The position numbers and the translations under genes were made by a program. Below, piece by piece: positions 5,915 through 6,889 of a stretch of DNA of 6,889 nucleotides (its first letter is position 1; every line of letters starts with the position of its first letter). The notes under the pieces were generated by a model that did not search any database, was not told the origin of the DNA, and was given only the letters and a program-made list of their open reading frames with translations. Source of the stretch: Smithella sp. (GTDB lineage: Bacteria > Desulfobacterota > Syntrophia > Syntrophales > Smithellaceae); NCBI GenBank assembly GCA_012797505.1, contig JAAZOZ010000226.1, forward strand, positions 1 through 6,889, given 5' to 3'.

Positions 5915-6889
5915 TCAGCGAATGGTCAGTAATTCCCTGGCCGCCGCAAAAATGCCGTCGGACGTGAAACCGAACTTCTCATACAGCACCGGTCCGGGCG
6001 CGGACGCGCCGAAGGTCTCCATGCCGATGATCTTTCCCGAAAGCCCGACATAATGCTCCCATCCCAGTTTGATTCCCGCTTCCACGGCCAGGCGCGCCCA
6101 AATCCTCGGCGGCAGGACCGAATCGCGGTATTCCTGCGGCTGGCGGTCGAAAATTTCCCAGCTGGGCAGCGACACGACGCGGACGCGGGTCCCTTCCTGC
6201 GCCAGCCTGCGGCCGGCATCCAGCGCCAGGACGACTTCCGAACCGGTGGCCATCAGAATGATGTTCGGTTCGAGGACGGAAGACTCCCACAGGACATAGC
6301 CGCCCCGGCCCGCGCAAGAGGCGGGCGCGCAGACGGAGCGATCCAGAAGCGGCAGATTCTGCCGGCTGAAGATCAGCGACGTCGGCCCGGTGGTGTTGGC
6401 CAGCGCCAGACGCCAGGCCTCCAGCGTTTCGTTGGCGTCCGCCGGCCGGATCACCGTCATGTTGGGAATCTGACGCAGATTCATGATCTGCTCGACCGGC
6501 TGATGCGTCGGGCCGTCTTCGCCCACGCCGACGCTGTCATGCGTAAAGACGAAAATGACGCGCAGTCCCATTAAAGCGGCCAGCCGCATGGGCGGACGCA
6601 TATAGTCGGCGAATGTCAAAAAGGTGGCCGTGTAGGGAATCACGCCGCCGTGCAGCGCCAGCCCCACCGAGATGGCGCCCATCGCATGTTCGCGCACACC
6701 GTAATGGATATTGCGCCCTGAATAATCCCAGGCGCCGCCCACCATGCCATGCAGGCCTTCCTTGCCGAGCTTCGGACTTTGAAAATCACCCATGCCCTTG
6801 AGCCATGTGCAGGTCGAGGGATTCAGGTCCGCTGATCCTCCGGCCAGCTCCGGCACTCGGGAGGCAATCATTTGCATCACGGCTTCCGA
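5915..6889 (-). CDS. tkt: Transketolase, C-terminal half (truncated by window edge)
   Basis: Transketolase moves two-carbon ketol units between sugar phosphates using thiamine diphosphate, linking the pentose phosphate pathway to glycolysis. 324 residues are visible; the reading frame stays open to the right edge, so the N-terminal diphosphate-binding domain and start codon lie outside. Numbering from the edge: GGSADLNPS (17-25) begins the Pyr domain; YGVREH (63-68) contains the invariant cofactor-activating glutamate, Glu67; FTHDSVGVGEDGPTHQPVEQ (115-134) is the classic transketolase substrate and cofactor segment, with His117. The C-terminal domain follows, with MATGSEVVLALDAG (213-226) and a terminal METFGASAPGPVLYEKFGF block. 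All visible catalytic residues are intact. GTG/ATG codons near 6880-6868 are internal, not starts, because in-frame coding sequence (Ser-Glu-Ala) precedes them and family proteins are about 660 residues. It is the upstream gene of an operon with pgi. Confidence 0.95.
   Translation of the reverse strand, partial: SEAVMQMIASRVPELAGGSADLNPSTCTWLKGMGDFQSPKLGKEGLHGMVGGAWDYSGRNIHYGVREHAMGAISVGLALHGGVIPYTATFLTFADYMRPPMRLAALMGLRVIFVFTHDSVGVGEDGPTHQPVEQIMNLRQIPNMTVIRPADANETLEAWRLALANTTGPTSLIFSRQNLPLLDRSVCAPASCAGRGGYVLWESSVLEPNIILMATGSEVVLALDAGRRLAQEGTRVRVVSLPSWEIFDRQPQEYRDSVLPPRIWARLAVEAGIKLGWEHYVGLSGKIIGMETFGASAPGPVLYEKFGFTSDGIFAAARELLTIR

Overview
The window is a moderately GC-rich stretch of bacterial chromosome. 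It is densely packed with housekeeping-type genes that have good Shine-Dalgarno sites. Gene content and protein style (an S1-domain protein, a short site-2 protease, a large stand-alone glucose-6-phosphate isomerase beside transketolase, and intergenic palindromes) suggest a Desulfobacterota/deltaproteobacterial anaerobe, perhaps Syntrophales-like. That assignment is inference from general resemblance, not from a marker gene.

Layout, left to right. Bases 1-130 carry no convincing protein gene. Read on the minus strand, they look like the 5' end of a group II intron: a GTGTG start, a GCCC/GGGC hairpin in the position typical of such introns, and a run of further small hairpins including a GUAA tetraloop. 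The inferred intron boundary lies exactly against a perfect 13-bp-arm palindrome (131-157), which follows a minus-strand class I/II aminotransferase gene (193-1494). An AT-rich divergent intergenic region (1495-1670) separates that gene from a plus-strand gene for a four-repeat S1-domain RNA-binding protein (1671-2837). A terminator-like hairpin follows. Then come a short membrane-embedded site-2 protease (2963-3595) and, 23 bp later, a small nitroreductase (3619-4194), probably co-transcribed.

The right half is on the minus strand. Transketolase (C-terminal part, running off the right edge, ending at 5915) is followed after 15 bp by glucose-6-phosphate isomerase (5899-4205, GTG start). These two form a sugar-phosphate operon linking the non-oxidative pentose phosphate pathway to glycolysis/gluconeogenesis. 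The isomerase gene converges on the nitroreductase gene with only 10 bp between stop codons.

Most of the window is ordinary metabolism. The item most worth a second look is the probable group II intron at the left edge and its exact junction with the palindrome. I see no CRISPR array, tRNA, rRNA, transposase, or evident undescribed multi-gene system in these 6.9 kb.
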